DNA of 64,000 nt from Acanthochlamys bracteata. Lineage: Eukaryota; Streptophyta; Magnoliopsida; Pandanales; Velloziaceae. Under the pieces are notes generated by a model, which was given only the letters and a program-made list of their open reading frames with translations, was not told the origin of the DNA and made no database searches. The stretch covers positions 374,501-438,500 of the forward strand of contig CM034135.1 of NCBI GenBank assembly GCA_019914995.1, in the 5' to 3' direction. Shown piece by piece: positions 1-12,500 of the stretch (its first letter is position 1; each line of letters begins with the position of its first letter). Position numbers and translations under genes: made by a program.

Positions 1-3000
1 GATAAAATTGATTGCGTCAGGCAGATCCTTATGAGTGAGAAGAGTGCACCCTGTACTAATATGCCCTATGCTTCTATGGTGCCACTACCAACCGGTCCCC
101 GAGTAGATGAATCTGGTATTTTTGGCAGAGAAGGTGATGTTAAGAAGGTACTTGATACTTTGCTGCGCACGCAATCTGGTGGTGACAGTAAGTTCTCTGT
201 TCTTCCTATCGTTGGAATGCCAGGAGTTGGGAAGACTGCCCTTGCTCAACTAGTATACAATGACGACAGAGTCTGCCAGGACTTCGATCTAAGAGGATGG
301 GTCTTTGTTTCCTTCGAGTTTGATGTCATTAATGTTATCAAAGCATTATTAGAGTCCATCACTCAAGAAAGCTGTAATCTTACTCATCTTAGTTCACTCC
401 AAGGGATGATTAAAGACAGATTGAAGGGTAGAAAAGCTTTTCCTCGTCCTGGACGATATCTGGATTGAAAAGCAAGGACCGTGGGAGCTTCTCAGAGCCA
501 CCTTGATAGGAACTGAAGTGACCAAGATCCTGGTCACCACTCAGAACGAGTCAGCGGCGAGGATCATGGGGACAATGCCTCCATATCAGCTGAAGTGTTT
601 GTCGGAGGAAGAAAGCTGGAATTTGTTCCAGCGTCATGCATTTGACAATCAAGATGGTGTCAGTATCGGCTCCAGAAACCTGATCGAAAATGGCAGAAAA
701 GTAGCAGCTTACTGTGAGGGATTGCCTCTCGCTTTGAGAGTAACAGCAAGCTTTCTGAAAGACGAAATAGATGGAAATTCATCGGATTTATTGAGCAGCA
801 ACTTGTACGAGTTCAATGCCCCAAGAAACGAGATCCTACATTCGTTTATGCTGAGTTATAGAAGGATGCCTGTCTATTTGAGACCTTGCTTTGCTTTCTG
901 CTCCCTTTTTCCAAGAGGAAGTAAGCTTGAGAGAGACAATTTGATTAAGCTCTGGATGGCGCAAGATTACATCCTATCACAAGAAGGAAGCAAAACATTG
1001 GAAGTCCTAGGCGGTCAATACTGTGATGAGTTATTGAGAAGATCAATTCTTCAAGAAGTTGATAGTTATGGTCCTTATGGACAGAAGATCTTTAAGTTGC
1101 ACAGTCTGGTGCACAACTTTGCATTACTGGTTTCGGGGAAAGAATGCTGTCAGGTCACGGTAGATGCAGAGATGAAATTATACAATGTTCCTCAATATGT
1201 GCGTCACTTATATGTCGATAAGAAATTGGGATCACTCCAGAAAATTGTATATCCCAAAACTCTGCGCACAATAATCTCTAACAGAGCTATCAGTTTTACA
1301 GCACATCTTGAGCAAAATGATTTGAATTGTTTACGTGCTTTAGCATCAAGAAGTATAGAAGATATAGATTCGTTTGTGATGCTAGTGCAGCTTCGCTATC
1401 TGTCTCTCTGTGACATCAGAACAAGTTTAACGGCTTTCATACGTAAACTTTACAACCTGCAAACGTTGGATCTATCTAAATGCTCGGATTCCTTGAAATT
1501 ACCAAGGGGTATCACGGATGTCATTAGTTTGCGCCATTTAGATCTACCTTGCCGGTATAATATCCTGCACCTGCCTTGTGGAATTGGTAAATTGACCAAT
1601 CTACAGACACTATCGAGCTTCACCAGTTTTAAAGGAGAGGGTGATGCTGGGTTAGAAGAGCTGAAGGATTTAAATAATCTCAGTGGGACTCTTCGTATCC
1701 AGGTGAGGTGTGACGATGTCACAGCTGATGAAGCTAGTTTAGCCAGCCTTCATAAGAAGAAAAATATCAAGCAACTGATACTATATCTTTCTGGCGCTAG
1801 AGGTGCTCACGCTGCCGAGGATTTGCTGGAGCGGCTTCGGCCCAATGCCAATCTCGAAGAGTTGACCGTGCGGGCTTCTCATGTATCCAGATTACCACAT
1901 TGGATGGTCGATCCCTCCTTTTATAGCTTGGTGGAGATTACACTACGTGACTTGACAAATTGTGAATGCTTGCCTCCATTGGGTCAGCTCCCCTCTCTCA
2001 AAACTTTAGCAATCTATAACTTTGATAGTGTGACTCAGGTAGGGCAAAGTTTTTGTCATTCTCCAAGCATGCCAAAAGCGTCCGAAGCCTTTCGCTCGCT
2101 GGAATCCCTAGACTTTTCAAATATGCCGATATGGGAGAAGTGGGAGGGAATGAGGGAAAAGGATTTCCCAAGACTCAAGAAATTTGAAATCTATAACTGC
2201 CCCAAACTGAGATCTATACCGCCGTTGCAGCAGACTCAGTCTCCCATCGAGGCATTAAAGATTGAAAGTTGCGAAGCGCTCCTGTTGTCACCAGATCAGC
2301 AGTTATCTCCCACGCTTCGGGAGTTAAACATTGAAAAAAGTTGTGTGTCGAGGATCTTCTTTGATGATCATCAATGGCTTCAATACCTCGTTCTTTCGTG
2401 CTGTTCCCAGCTCACCTCTATTGCCAAACTGCAGCATGCTACATCTTTGAAGCAACTCCTCATCAATAATTGTCCGAAGTTAAAGAGTCTGCAGCTGCAT
2501 GTTCATGCTTGGAGGCACCTCGGAGTGCTGGTACTAAAGCGTTGCCCCCTGCTAACAATGGATATGGAGACCTGTGAGCATACCTTTCTCAGAGTATTGT
2601 TCATGGAGAAATGCCCTAAGGTCAAGATGGAACCATATCAGCAGTTTCCGTACACCATTGAGGATTTGATTATCAAAGACGTTGACAATCTAAATGCGCT
2701 TCTTCTGAATCGTAACCACGCCAAGCTTAGAAGGCTGAAAATTAAAAACTGCCCGCAACTAAAGATGTTGAGGCTGCATGAGCTGGCCTCTCTCCAGGTT
2801 TTGTCAATACGGGAATGTCCAAAGCTGGTGGCGGGACTAGATCGGTCGCTGCCTTCCGCGCTTGAGGACTTGACCATCGTGAGGTGCAACAAGCTGAAGG
2901 TCTTAGGATCGCCTCAAAACCTTGCTGCTTTGAGGAACCTGCAGATAATGAGGTGTCAAACTCTGTCATCATTGCATGAGAAGTTGCAAGAAAGCGCAGA

Positions 3001-3184
3001 CTTCGAAGATCTTATCCCACCCGATGAATTAGGGGGTTTTTCTGTTGTAATTCGAAAGTGCCCTGGGCTAATAGAGTGGTGCCAAGCTCATGGAGCTTTC
3101 TACGACCCTGATTGTGATACAGAAGAAAGTGAAGCTGATGATGATCTTACGGATGATTGGGATAACTTTTCGTTTTCTTTTTAA
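1..3184 (+). CDS. CC-NB-ARC-LRR (NLR, RGA-type) disease resistance protein, 5' partial and frameshifted
   Basis: An intracellular immune receptor that would detect pathogen effectors through its LRRs and switch on nucleotide exchange in its NB-ARC. The frame is open from base 1, so the coiled-coil start lies outside the window. In order: P-loop GMPGVGKT (about 214-237), RNBS-A with GWVFVSF (about 297), a kinase-2 block LFLVLDDIW readable only in the next frame (about 437-463), RNBS-B KILVTT (about 523), GLPLAL (about 721), RNBS-D CFAFCSLFP (about 889), a degenerate MHD box reading LHS (about 1097), then irregular LRRs to about 3090 and an acidic tail. One extra A in the A-run at 432-435 shifts the frame before kinase 2; otherwise the 893-codon downstream part is open. 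It is either a young pseudogene or a base error in an intact gene. The degenerate MHD argues for altered regulation even if the frame is intact. Confidence 0.9.
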
Positions 3185-5263
3185 TCTATTTTTTTTATAA
3201 TATATTTTAATAAAATTTTTAGATTTTTAATAATTTTTTTATAAAAATTTAAGAATATAAACAAATTTTACAAGAAATTTTTATTAATTCATTTTATTAT
3301 TTGTTTAAGTAAATAAAATTTATTTTTAAAAAATTTAAATATTTTATTTAATTTTTTTTAATAATCATATACATGTCGAAAAAAAAACGAAGATTATTTT
3401 CGTTCATATTTTTTATTATATAATTATTTTAACGTAATTTTTTATTTTAAATATTTTTTAAAATAATTTTGTTGACTCATACCGTTATATTTTTGTCAAA
3501 AATCTTTAACGCTATTTTTAATTTTATTTCTAACAATTTTTTGTCAAAATAATTTTATTGACTCGTACTACCTGATTTGAATACAGGAGCAGAAGACAAA
3601 AAAAGAAAAAAACGATTGCAAAAATAATAAAAAATATTTTTTTCATATCTTTGATTATATAATTATTTTGCTGTAATCGTTTTACTTCTAATACTTTCTC
3701 TCAAAATAATATTTATGACTCGTACTGTTATATTTTGGTCAAATATCATTAACGTTATTTTTAAATCATAAAAAATCACTCAGAACTCAATCAAATCCTC
3801 AAATTTTGGTTTCGTGGGCGCAAATTCCGCAACGCTGGCCGTATTTCGTCTATTGAGCGCAAATTATCCTGAGGATTTTGGAACTGCTAAAGAAGAATAT
3901 TTTTTTATTCATGTTATTATTTGATTGATAATGGTTTATCTCGTTAACTGTTGATTTATCTTTATTTGTTTTGTATAATAGTACTTATTGCTTGATTGAT
4001 TATCTGCTTGTCTATTAGATCAGATTTTTCAAATACACTAATAAAGATGATAATATATGATCCGATCTAAAAACTCAATTTAAAACTGATCCATTTAATT
4101 AAAATTAAATTTTTTGACTTGTATAAATATATAAATTGAATTAAAGTTGAACAAATTTGACTCTATTATTAAATATGTCAATTTGAATTAATCCAAAATT
4201 GATCATCAATTCGAATTGTCATCTCTTGAAGTAATAATTTTTAATTTTTCTTTACCGTATAATAAAATATTAATAATAAAAATAATCGATAATAGTATTT
4301 ATAAATTATTAAAATTATTATATTTATAATTAATTATTTATTTTTATATTTTAGTAAAATAGTATAAAATGAGAATTATAATACATCGAAAGTATTACTA
4401 TATAGGTATTTCTTTAATACGAATTTGAATTTCGTATAAAAATTTTTATCAAAATTTTATTACATAGTTATATTAATTAAAATTCTTATCGAAATTATTA
4501 GTATGTCTTTATAATTATAAAATTTCAGTTGTTACCAAATATTCTCAAACAATAAAATAAAATTTTTTGGATATTTTAAGAACCGATGAAGATATTAATA
4601 AATGCATATTTTGACGGAACATTCACTATATCTCATCATTAAGATTATCGTGCACTTTCATACCAACTGATCTTATAATTTTATTGAAGTTTAAAAATAT
4701 AAAATTAATAATTTTAGTTATTAAATGGGTCGATCCGAATTTGGTCTGGTTATTAATATGTTGGATTATGATTGACAATTTTGATCCGTATAAATTTATA
4801 AATTAAATTAGCGTTAAACGAATTTGACCTGATTATTAAATAGTTCGATCCGAAATCGTCCACCAATCCAAATTGCAACCCCTATACACCAACATATTTT
4901 TATTTCACTTTTTTTTCCATTATTTCCAGTTAGATTTCTTGTATTGTTAATGTAAATATATGTCGTATACATATTTATAATATATATTTATTGAAAATAT
5001 TGAAATGTAACTAAATTATATAAATATGATTATTGAATTGGAGAAGTTAAAATAGTTGAATAATATATATTTCTTAATTTTTCTAATATTAATATGCTAA
5101 TATTACTATGTTAAAAGTTAAAACAAAATAAATTCATATCCTAAAAATTACTTTGGTTTATTCTCAGGTACACAAAAAATTAAAATAAATTTATCTTCAA
5201 CAATACTATTTTAAATAACTTACTTCAAAATAAATTATTTTACAATAACTATTTATTGAAGAA
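3185..5263. other. AT-rich NLR 3' flank, partly duplicated further downstream
   Basis: No gene is visible. The stretch is very AT-rich. Blocks at about 3640-3700, 3905-4045 and 4905-5110 are clearly similar, in the same order, to about 14095-14560. The duplication that copied the NLR 3' end therefore carried its downstream flank with it. Nothing else is recognised here. Confidence 0.7.
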
Positions 5264-7462
5264 TGTTGAAATTCCAAAGTTGATTTTGATTATAACAAAT
5301 ATTAATAATTATAATTTATGAGTTAGGTGGACTAATAGTTTAAATTAAGCTATGTAAAATTGACATTACAAATTCTTCATACTAAATAATCATACTCCAG
5401 CCAACTACTTTATAATAATTCTATATCAAGCACAAGACGAAAATCGACTAAGTGTTGGACAGTAGGAGAGAGAGCAGAACAGAGAAGTTTCACAAGAACA
5501 GCTTACTAGATTGCTGCTGATCCTGATCCGAATAAAAATGATCATTTTATAGATTTTAGAGGAGATTTGATCGTGATGCAAATTCAGCTTGAGCATGATA
5601 TTTTTAGCAGAACTGGAACAATATGCACATAATAATCTTGACTAAAGAGTTCATCAAATTATGATCTATACAGATTTGAAAAATTCATGGAAGATTGGAA
5701 GAAATTAAGAAAACATACATTGCAGAAAATCAGACAACTTTGGAAGTCAACTTTTAGATTAAATTTGATCAAAATTTTCTCATCCGTCTGAAGCCAATTT
5801 TTGATGACATATAGAACATCATATCTACTGTCATTCCACATCAAGTAACAAATGAATATCAAGAACATAATGTGAATGTGCTATCAGAACCATTCTGTCA
5901 ACATGTCAGATTTGAATTCAGAAATTGAATTCCAATTTTCATATAAGAAAAGACAAGATCCAGTTACAAGGAGCATACATACACTTGATCCTCTATGTTG
6001 GTACAATAATACATCACAATAACGTGCTACATGAAGCTACTATATAAAATGGTGTAAACAGTGAAGCTGATAAGAAGAATACTTTATAAAGAGATTCATA
6101 CAAGATTCACAAGATGAAACTCAAACATCATTTCACTAGATGTCAGAGTTTATCTTAGTGGAAGACCAAGGTGATAACATACTTCAACTCACTGGTATTC
6201 TTCACTGAAAAATAAATCTATACATTACAGCTCACAACAAGCAGGTTCATCTGAAGCCATCTTACAGCCGATTAACACCCGACGGGAACCTCACATGGCT
6301 GAGCTATGAACTCAGAAGGAAAATTCGAACTTGAGTTTGATGTATTCCAGTCACTTGATTAGTTCATCGTCTTCATAATAAATGCCACTAGAAAGAGCAA
6401 TGAAATTGAACAATATACAAAGAATGATAGCATACGCGGGAGAATTTAAAAATCACAGACGAGCTCATTTATAGTTATAAAAGAAAATTCTAATCATGCC
6501 ATACCAGCAAAATAATTAAGATTTTAATGTTAGCTGTAAGATCTAATTGATATTTTATTCACCTCTATTAAAATCCAACCGTTGAATACCTAATTGATGG
6601 AACCCAATTGGCAGCAGGGTATAAATATAAGTTGACACTACTATAACAGGCACAAGAGGGAGAACGGAAAAATTTTCTACCATTAAGAGATTAGAAAATT
6701 CTACAGCCAGAGAAAAGAAAAATATAAGAAAAAAAAAAAGCGAAAAATAAGAACAGAAAGAGATACTACATAGTAAAGAAAAACAGAGCCACATACAATA
6801 CAAATCTTACATAGAGAAAAAATATCTCTTATTCAACCTCGCTGTCTGAGCTTTACCTAGATACATTTTTGACATTTTCTTAATCCTCTCATTGCTTTAC
6901 TAAACTTAAATACAATATAGTGAGTGAGATCCTGTGCTTTAAAATTATTTATAACAAACATATTCATTGAGAAGAGTTTGGCTAAGCCTTGTTGGTTGTG
7001 CTAATTTTATAAAAAGCTACGTGTTTTGCACAAGGCCTTGGCTAAAGCTTGTGTCTTAGCAGTCTGAAAGACTTGTGAGTCTAGTAAACTGTTGGTAATT
7101 TATCTTAAAGAGAAAATCGATTAAAACAATGGTGTTTGGCTAAACACATTATTTTGGTATTGTACCAACTTGATAAAGATTAGTAGAATTCACTCTTAAC
7201 AAAGAGTGACTATAGACGTAAGCAAATTTATTTGCCGAACCACATAAATTCTGTGTGTTTGTGTATTGAATAATTTTATTATATTATTTGTACTTGAACT
7301 AAATAGAGAACATTAAAAAGAGAAAATGTGGTTACGTCCAGTCGACTACAATAACGCTATTTTGTAGAAAATTAGCTTTGTTCAGATACGAAATTGGATT
7401 AAATTTGTAGCTATCAATTCAATTCACTCCTTTTTTTTTTTTTTGAGTTGGTTTGACCAACG
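5264..7462 (+). mobile_element. Solo LTR of a copia-type retrotransposon, copy A
   Basis: The element starts TGTTGAAATTCC and ends ACCAACG (a decayed CA). It is flanked by AAGAA (5259-5263) and AAGGA (7463-7467), a near-perfect 5-bp target duplication. It is alignable over its whole length with 11162-13384. The 3' part holds features common in plant copia LTRs, such as the CCGAACCAC block near 7234. No primer-binding site, polypurine tract or gag-pol sequence is seen, so this looks like a solo LTR of about 2.2 kb. A paralogous flank at about 14583 shows the same surroundings without the element. Confidence 0.75.
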
Positions 7463-7515
7463 AAGGACGACAATGTTTAAAAATAATTAGTAAATCACTT
7501 GCATGATGGTGTCAT

Positions 7516-8112
7516 CGTAACACTCCCGAACTTAAGTAAAAGTATTTTCGGCACTTAGAGCATATTTTAAATACCCATAATTTTATTTTTTTTGGCCAAA
7601 TTTTAATTTTTAAATAATTCTTATGTTTCAATTACACAAGCAACTCAGAATTCTACTTTTACATACAAAATTTTAGTTCTAATTTTTTTATTTATATATT
7701 TTTTAATATAATTATATTTTTTATTTTTCAACACATTTTCAAAATTTATTAAAATACAAATACTGAACTTTATTTCTAATTTATTTTTTAAAAAATTTTA
7801 CTTTTTATTTTTAATGTTTCTTCCTATTCTTTCCCACTCCTCCCGACAGCCACCATCTTGAGCGTTTGATGTCTTCACCGACCGTCGATCACCTGTCTTT
7901 TCTTTCCGATCATCTCTCCCCGGCTATGTGTTGCTTCTCCTACCACTGAGTGGGCCGACGAACTCGTGTTCCTGCCCGATTGCGATGCGGTGAGAAATCC
8001 TAACCCTCGCCGGAGTTGTCCGCGGGTAATTGGAGTGCTCCGAGCTGCTAAAAACCATTCCTTACCTCGCTGAAGGTTTTCCCTCCATTAATTGAGCCTA
8101 ATTCCAGCTCGA
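7516..8112 (+). mobile_element. Truncated LTR-like sequence fused to an NLR fragment
   Basis: Similarity to the flank of the third NLR copy (near 14627-14655) stops at about 7510-7516. The next bases read CGTAACACTCCCGAAC, close to the usual TGTAACACYCC start of plant gypsy LTRs. An AT-rich stretch and then a C-rich stretch (7830-8112) follow, as in such LTRs. There is no matching 3' terminus: the sequence runs straight into LRR coding sequence at about 8113. This is most likely an LTR cut by the rearrangement that made the second NLR fragment. It could be unrelated intergenic DNA. Confidence 0.4.
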
Positions 8113-8928
8113 GATGAAGCAGCTCCGCATAGGGGATTGTCCGAAGTTAAAGAGGCTGCAGTTGCATGCTCATGCTATTGTCCATCTCGAAGTGCTGGAA
8201 GTAAGGAGTTGCCCCCTGCTAACATTGGATATGGAGCTGTATGAGCTCACATCTCTCAGAGTATTGTTCATGGAGAAATGCCCTAAGGTCAAGATGGAAC
8301 CAATCAGCAGTTTCCGTCCACCATTGAGGATTTGATTATCAAAGACGTTGACAATCTAAATGCGCTTCTTCTGAATCGTAACCACGCCAAGCTTAGAAGG
8401 CTGAAAATTAAAAACTGCCCGCAACTAAAGATGTTGAGGCTGCATGAGCTGGCCTCTCTCCAGGTTTTGTCAATACGGGGATGCCCAAAGCTGGTGGAGG
8501 GACTAGATAAGCCGCTGCCTTCCAAGCTTTGGCACTTGACCGTCGTGAGCTGCAACAAGCTGAAGGTCTTAGGATTGCCTGAAAATCTTGCTGCTTTGGC
8601 GCAGCTGCGAATTATTAGGTGTCAAAATCTGTCATCGTTGGAAGTGAAGTAGCAAGAACGCGCAGACGTCGAAATTTTCTTCATTGCAAATTGCCCAAAA
8701 CTTGTGATCCCACGAGACGAATTGTGGGGTTCTGGAATTGAAATTCGAAACTGCCCCCGGCTAATAGAGTGGTGCGAAGCTCATGGAGCTGCGTACTACC
8801 CTGATTGGAATACAGTCGAAGAAGAAAAAGAATTTGGAAAAAAAAATTATGAAGCTAATGAAGAAGACGAAGAATATTTTGAAGATAATGAAGATTACAT
8901 TGTCAGAAATTTTCTTAATGTTACGTAA
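8113..8928 (+). pseudogene. NLR fragment 2: C-terminal LRRs and acidic tail
   Basis: It corresponds to the last third of the first NLR (about 2449-3184), with long stretches nearly identical at the DNA level. It starts abruptly at MKQLRIGDCPKL with no NB-ARC upstream. Breaks: one base is lost near 8302 (CCAATCAG against CCATATCAG in copy 1), shifting the frame, and TTG has become TAG at about 8651. The last part reads IEIRNCPRLIEWCEAHGAA and then a Glu/Asp-rich tail ending at 8928. It cannot give a working receptor and is a duplicated remnant. Its near identity to copy 1 suggests a recent origin or gene conversion. Confidence 0.85.
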
Positions 8929-9195
8929 TATTTAATTTATAAAAATTATAATTTTAATATTTAGAAATTTAATAATTTTTATATAAATGAGAGAAGATTA
9001 AATATAGCTTTATCGATATCTTTTTTTAGAATAAATTAATGTTTTTCCAAATTTTATTTTTTTTTCTTAATTGTACGAAGTTTAAAAAAAAAGGGTGATA
9101 AAAAATATTTTAGAGTTTTTGAATGAAAGAGTAAATTTATTACCTTTTACAGAGGATCCAAGTACCATCACATTCATTACCTTTTGTAGGAATTA

Positions 9196-9445
9196 GAGTG
9201 CGTTTGACGGAACTTATAATAAACAATTTTTTATTTTTTTTTCATATTTTTTAATATATATTTTATAAATATATAAAAATTTATTTAAAAATTTAAAAAA
9301 TATAAAAAAATTATACAGAATAAAATCTTTTATTATATATTTTTATTATTTTTTTAAAAATAAAAAAATAAAACTTATTTTTCAAAAAAATAAAAATATT
9401 TTTTATTTTAAAAAAATTTATTTTATAATTAATCCCAAATTCCCT
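9196..9445. mobile_element. MITE-like AT-rich element, copy 1
   Basis: It begins GAGTGCGTTTGACGG after a TTA and ends in an eroded CCAAATTCCCTC. The roughly 200-bp AT core closely matches 55479-55736 in the same orientation and 47873-48087 in reverse. It fits a non-autonomous PIF/Harbinger-like family with TTA target sites. The right end is blurred. Confidence 0.5.
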
Positions 9446-9566
9446 CTACATCCGTTAGGTTAACCATCACAATGGGGTGTCAAATCTGTCGTCGGAAGTA
9501 AAGTTGCAAGAACACGAAGACTTCGAATCTTTCCACAAAGAAAATTGTCCAAAAGTTGTGATCCCA

Positions 9567-12500
9567 TGTAACATCCCAAATCTAAGCCCAACACTACTAA
9601 AACAAATATAAAGTCTAAATTACTTATATTTATTTCTCTCTCCTTAACACCATATATTTTCTCTTTCTTTCTTTCTTCTCCTGTGGCTGACTCGAGCCTT
9701 TCTGCCGATGCATGATCTGGTCTTCTCTTGCCGCCAAGAGTTTAGCCTCCAGACCTTCTATGGCACCTCTTCGTTATAAGTTAGATGACTATTTTTGTAA
9801 ATTGAGATCCGAGAGCAAAATTCTAAGCTTGTCGGAATCTCTTCGCTGGTGATTCTACCACTCCGAGTAGCAATTTTTTTTCTCCTTACCGCGTTGATGC
9901 TATTCCCTCTATCAATTGGCCGATATTTTAGTTTCGGCGTCGGAAAATGGATTCGTCGGGCCGTCGTTAAATCGATTGATTTTGGCCGCCGATACTTTAT
10001 TTGAGTTTCACCGTTTTTCTTCTTGAGCTCAGCTTTCGTAGCTGTATCTTTTAACCATCTGAAAATCTCTTGATTGGAGTTCGCCGGAACCTTAATTTGT
10101 ACCGAAATTCGGCAAGCCGGCGGGACCGACTGTTTAGGTGAGATCAAATACTCTTTTTTGTTGACTGAACTTGAGTTTGGACCTCTGAATAACCTGTTTT
10201 ACTTTATATGTCCAGTTGATCGATAATCGACGAGTTCGTCTTTACAACGCAAGGTCGGTTCTAAGTCCGACTTATTCGATTCGGTAAGTCTTATTAGTCG
10301 CTAGCCTTACTATTAGTCGACGGGTTTGAATTACGAATTATTGTTGGAGAATTGTTTTACATTGCTTATTACGTTTGCGTGGTTCCATATTGGTAATAGA
10401 ATTAAAAACGAAGTTTATCGGATGATCTGAGTTGGTAATAGTCATACATATGAGGTTTTACAAGGATCTTCAGATAAGGTTGCTGTGCCATCTTCTTTTC
10501 TAAATTACTGATAGGTATTTCGGCATAGTAACATCTGCTTTGGAATCTCCGACATACCATGCCAATATCTATGCATTTCAATTAACTTCCTCATGCTATA
10601 GTTTGTCTGTATGGTGCATGCTTATTTGAGTTATATTTAAGCATATGTAAATGCATGCTAGTAAATGAGTATGTTATCATATTATTTCAGATTCTATTTA
10701 TACATGTTAACGGGCTAGATGATAGATAATCTAATGGCATGATGGATATCGCATAAAGAGAGTGCCTAATAATGTATTATGACACGAGAATCATGATAGT
10801 TATAAAAGCATGCATGTCTTTCATAAGATTTAATACTAAAATTCATTTAGCATGCTTATGACTAGTACATATATATAGAAAACTTGACATAGTATATTCG
10901 TTTGCTACTAGTATATGGCTTAACATGTCTAGCAAGTGTATCTAGATCTAGTGACATGCAAGTGCATGTTAGAAACAGACTGCATGAACTATTACACGTG
11001 TCGATTGGACTTTTGCATGAAACACAATATTTATTTGTAAAACATGCTTATAGAGAACAATAATTATTGCAATTAGTATACATGGTAATGTTAGATACAA
11101 GGGCACAACTCGCATTTATTGTTCACTCATGCATCATGCATAGATTATGTGACATGGTATATGTTGGAATCTCAAGATGATTTTGATAATAACAAATATT
11201 AAGAATTATAATTTATGATTTAGGTGGACTAATGATTCAAACTAAGATATGTAGAATTGAAAGTATAAATTCTTCAAATAAATAGTTATAGTCCAGCCAG
11301 CTGCTTTATAGGAAACTCTACTTCGGGCGCAAGACGAAAATCTATTAAGTGTTGGACAGCAGGATAGAGAGCAAGACAGAGCAGAACAGAGGAGTCTCAG
11401 AAGAAGAGCCGACTAGATTACTGCTGATCCTGAACCAAGAGAAAATGATCAAGTTATAGATTTCAGAGGCAGATTCGATCGTGATGCAAATTCAACTTGA
11501 GCAAGATATTTTTATCAGAGCTAGAACAACATGCATACAACAATCTTGGCTAAATAGTTCATCAAATTATGATCAACACAACTTTGGAAAATTCGTGGAA
11601 GATTGGAAGAAATTTAGAATATATGCATTGCAGAAAATCAAACAACACTTAAGTCAACTTTCAGATGAAGTTTGATCAAGATTTTCTCATTCATTTGAAG
11701 ACAATTTTTGAGGATATATAGAACATCATATCCACTATCATTGCACATCAAGTACAACAACAAATCACAAAAAATGAATGTCAAAAACGCAATGCTAAAG
11801 AGCCTTCAGAATCAGCTTGCCAGTATACCAGATTTGAATTCAGAAATTGAATTTCGATTTTTATTAAAAGAAAAGCCAAGGATCCAGTTACAAGGAGTAT
11901 AGATACACTTGATCCACTATAGTGCTGACGATACATCACAATAACCTACTACATGAAGCAACTACACAAAATGATATAAACAAATGAAGCTGACAGAAAA
12001 AAACTTTACAAAGTGTTGTCATACAAGATTCACAAGATGGAATCCAATGCATATCAGAGTTGATTTTACTAGAACATTCAGATGATAATACACTTCAAAT
12101 CACTAGCATTTGTCACTAAAAAACAAATTTATATGTTGCAGTCATAGCAATCAAATTGATGCAAAGTCATCTTAGAGCCGATGAACATCCGACGGGAACC
12201 TCACATGGCTGATCTATGAATTTAGAAGGAAAATTCGAATTTGAGTTTGATGTATTCCAGTCATCAGATTGCTTCATTGTCTCCATACTAAGGACCACCA
12301 GAAAGAGCAAAAAGATTGAACAATAGACAAAGAAGGAGAGCACACGCGGGAGAAATTGAAATCACCGACAAGCCCATTTAATGCTGCAAAAGGAAGATCA
12401 AATCAGCCATACCAGTATAAGCAAATTGAGATTTAAAATGTTAGCTAGAATGGAAGATCTAATGATATTATATTTACCTCCATCAAGATCCAACTGTTGA

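Noticed and set aside
9758..10147. 129-codon minus-strand open frame
   Set aside because: It lies wholly inside the gypsy-type LTR and shows no protein family features.
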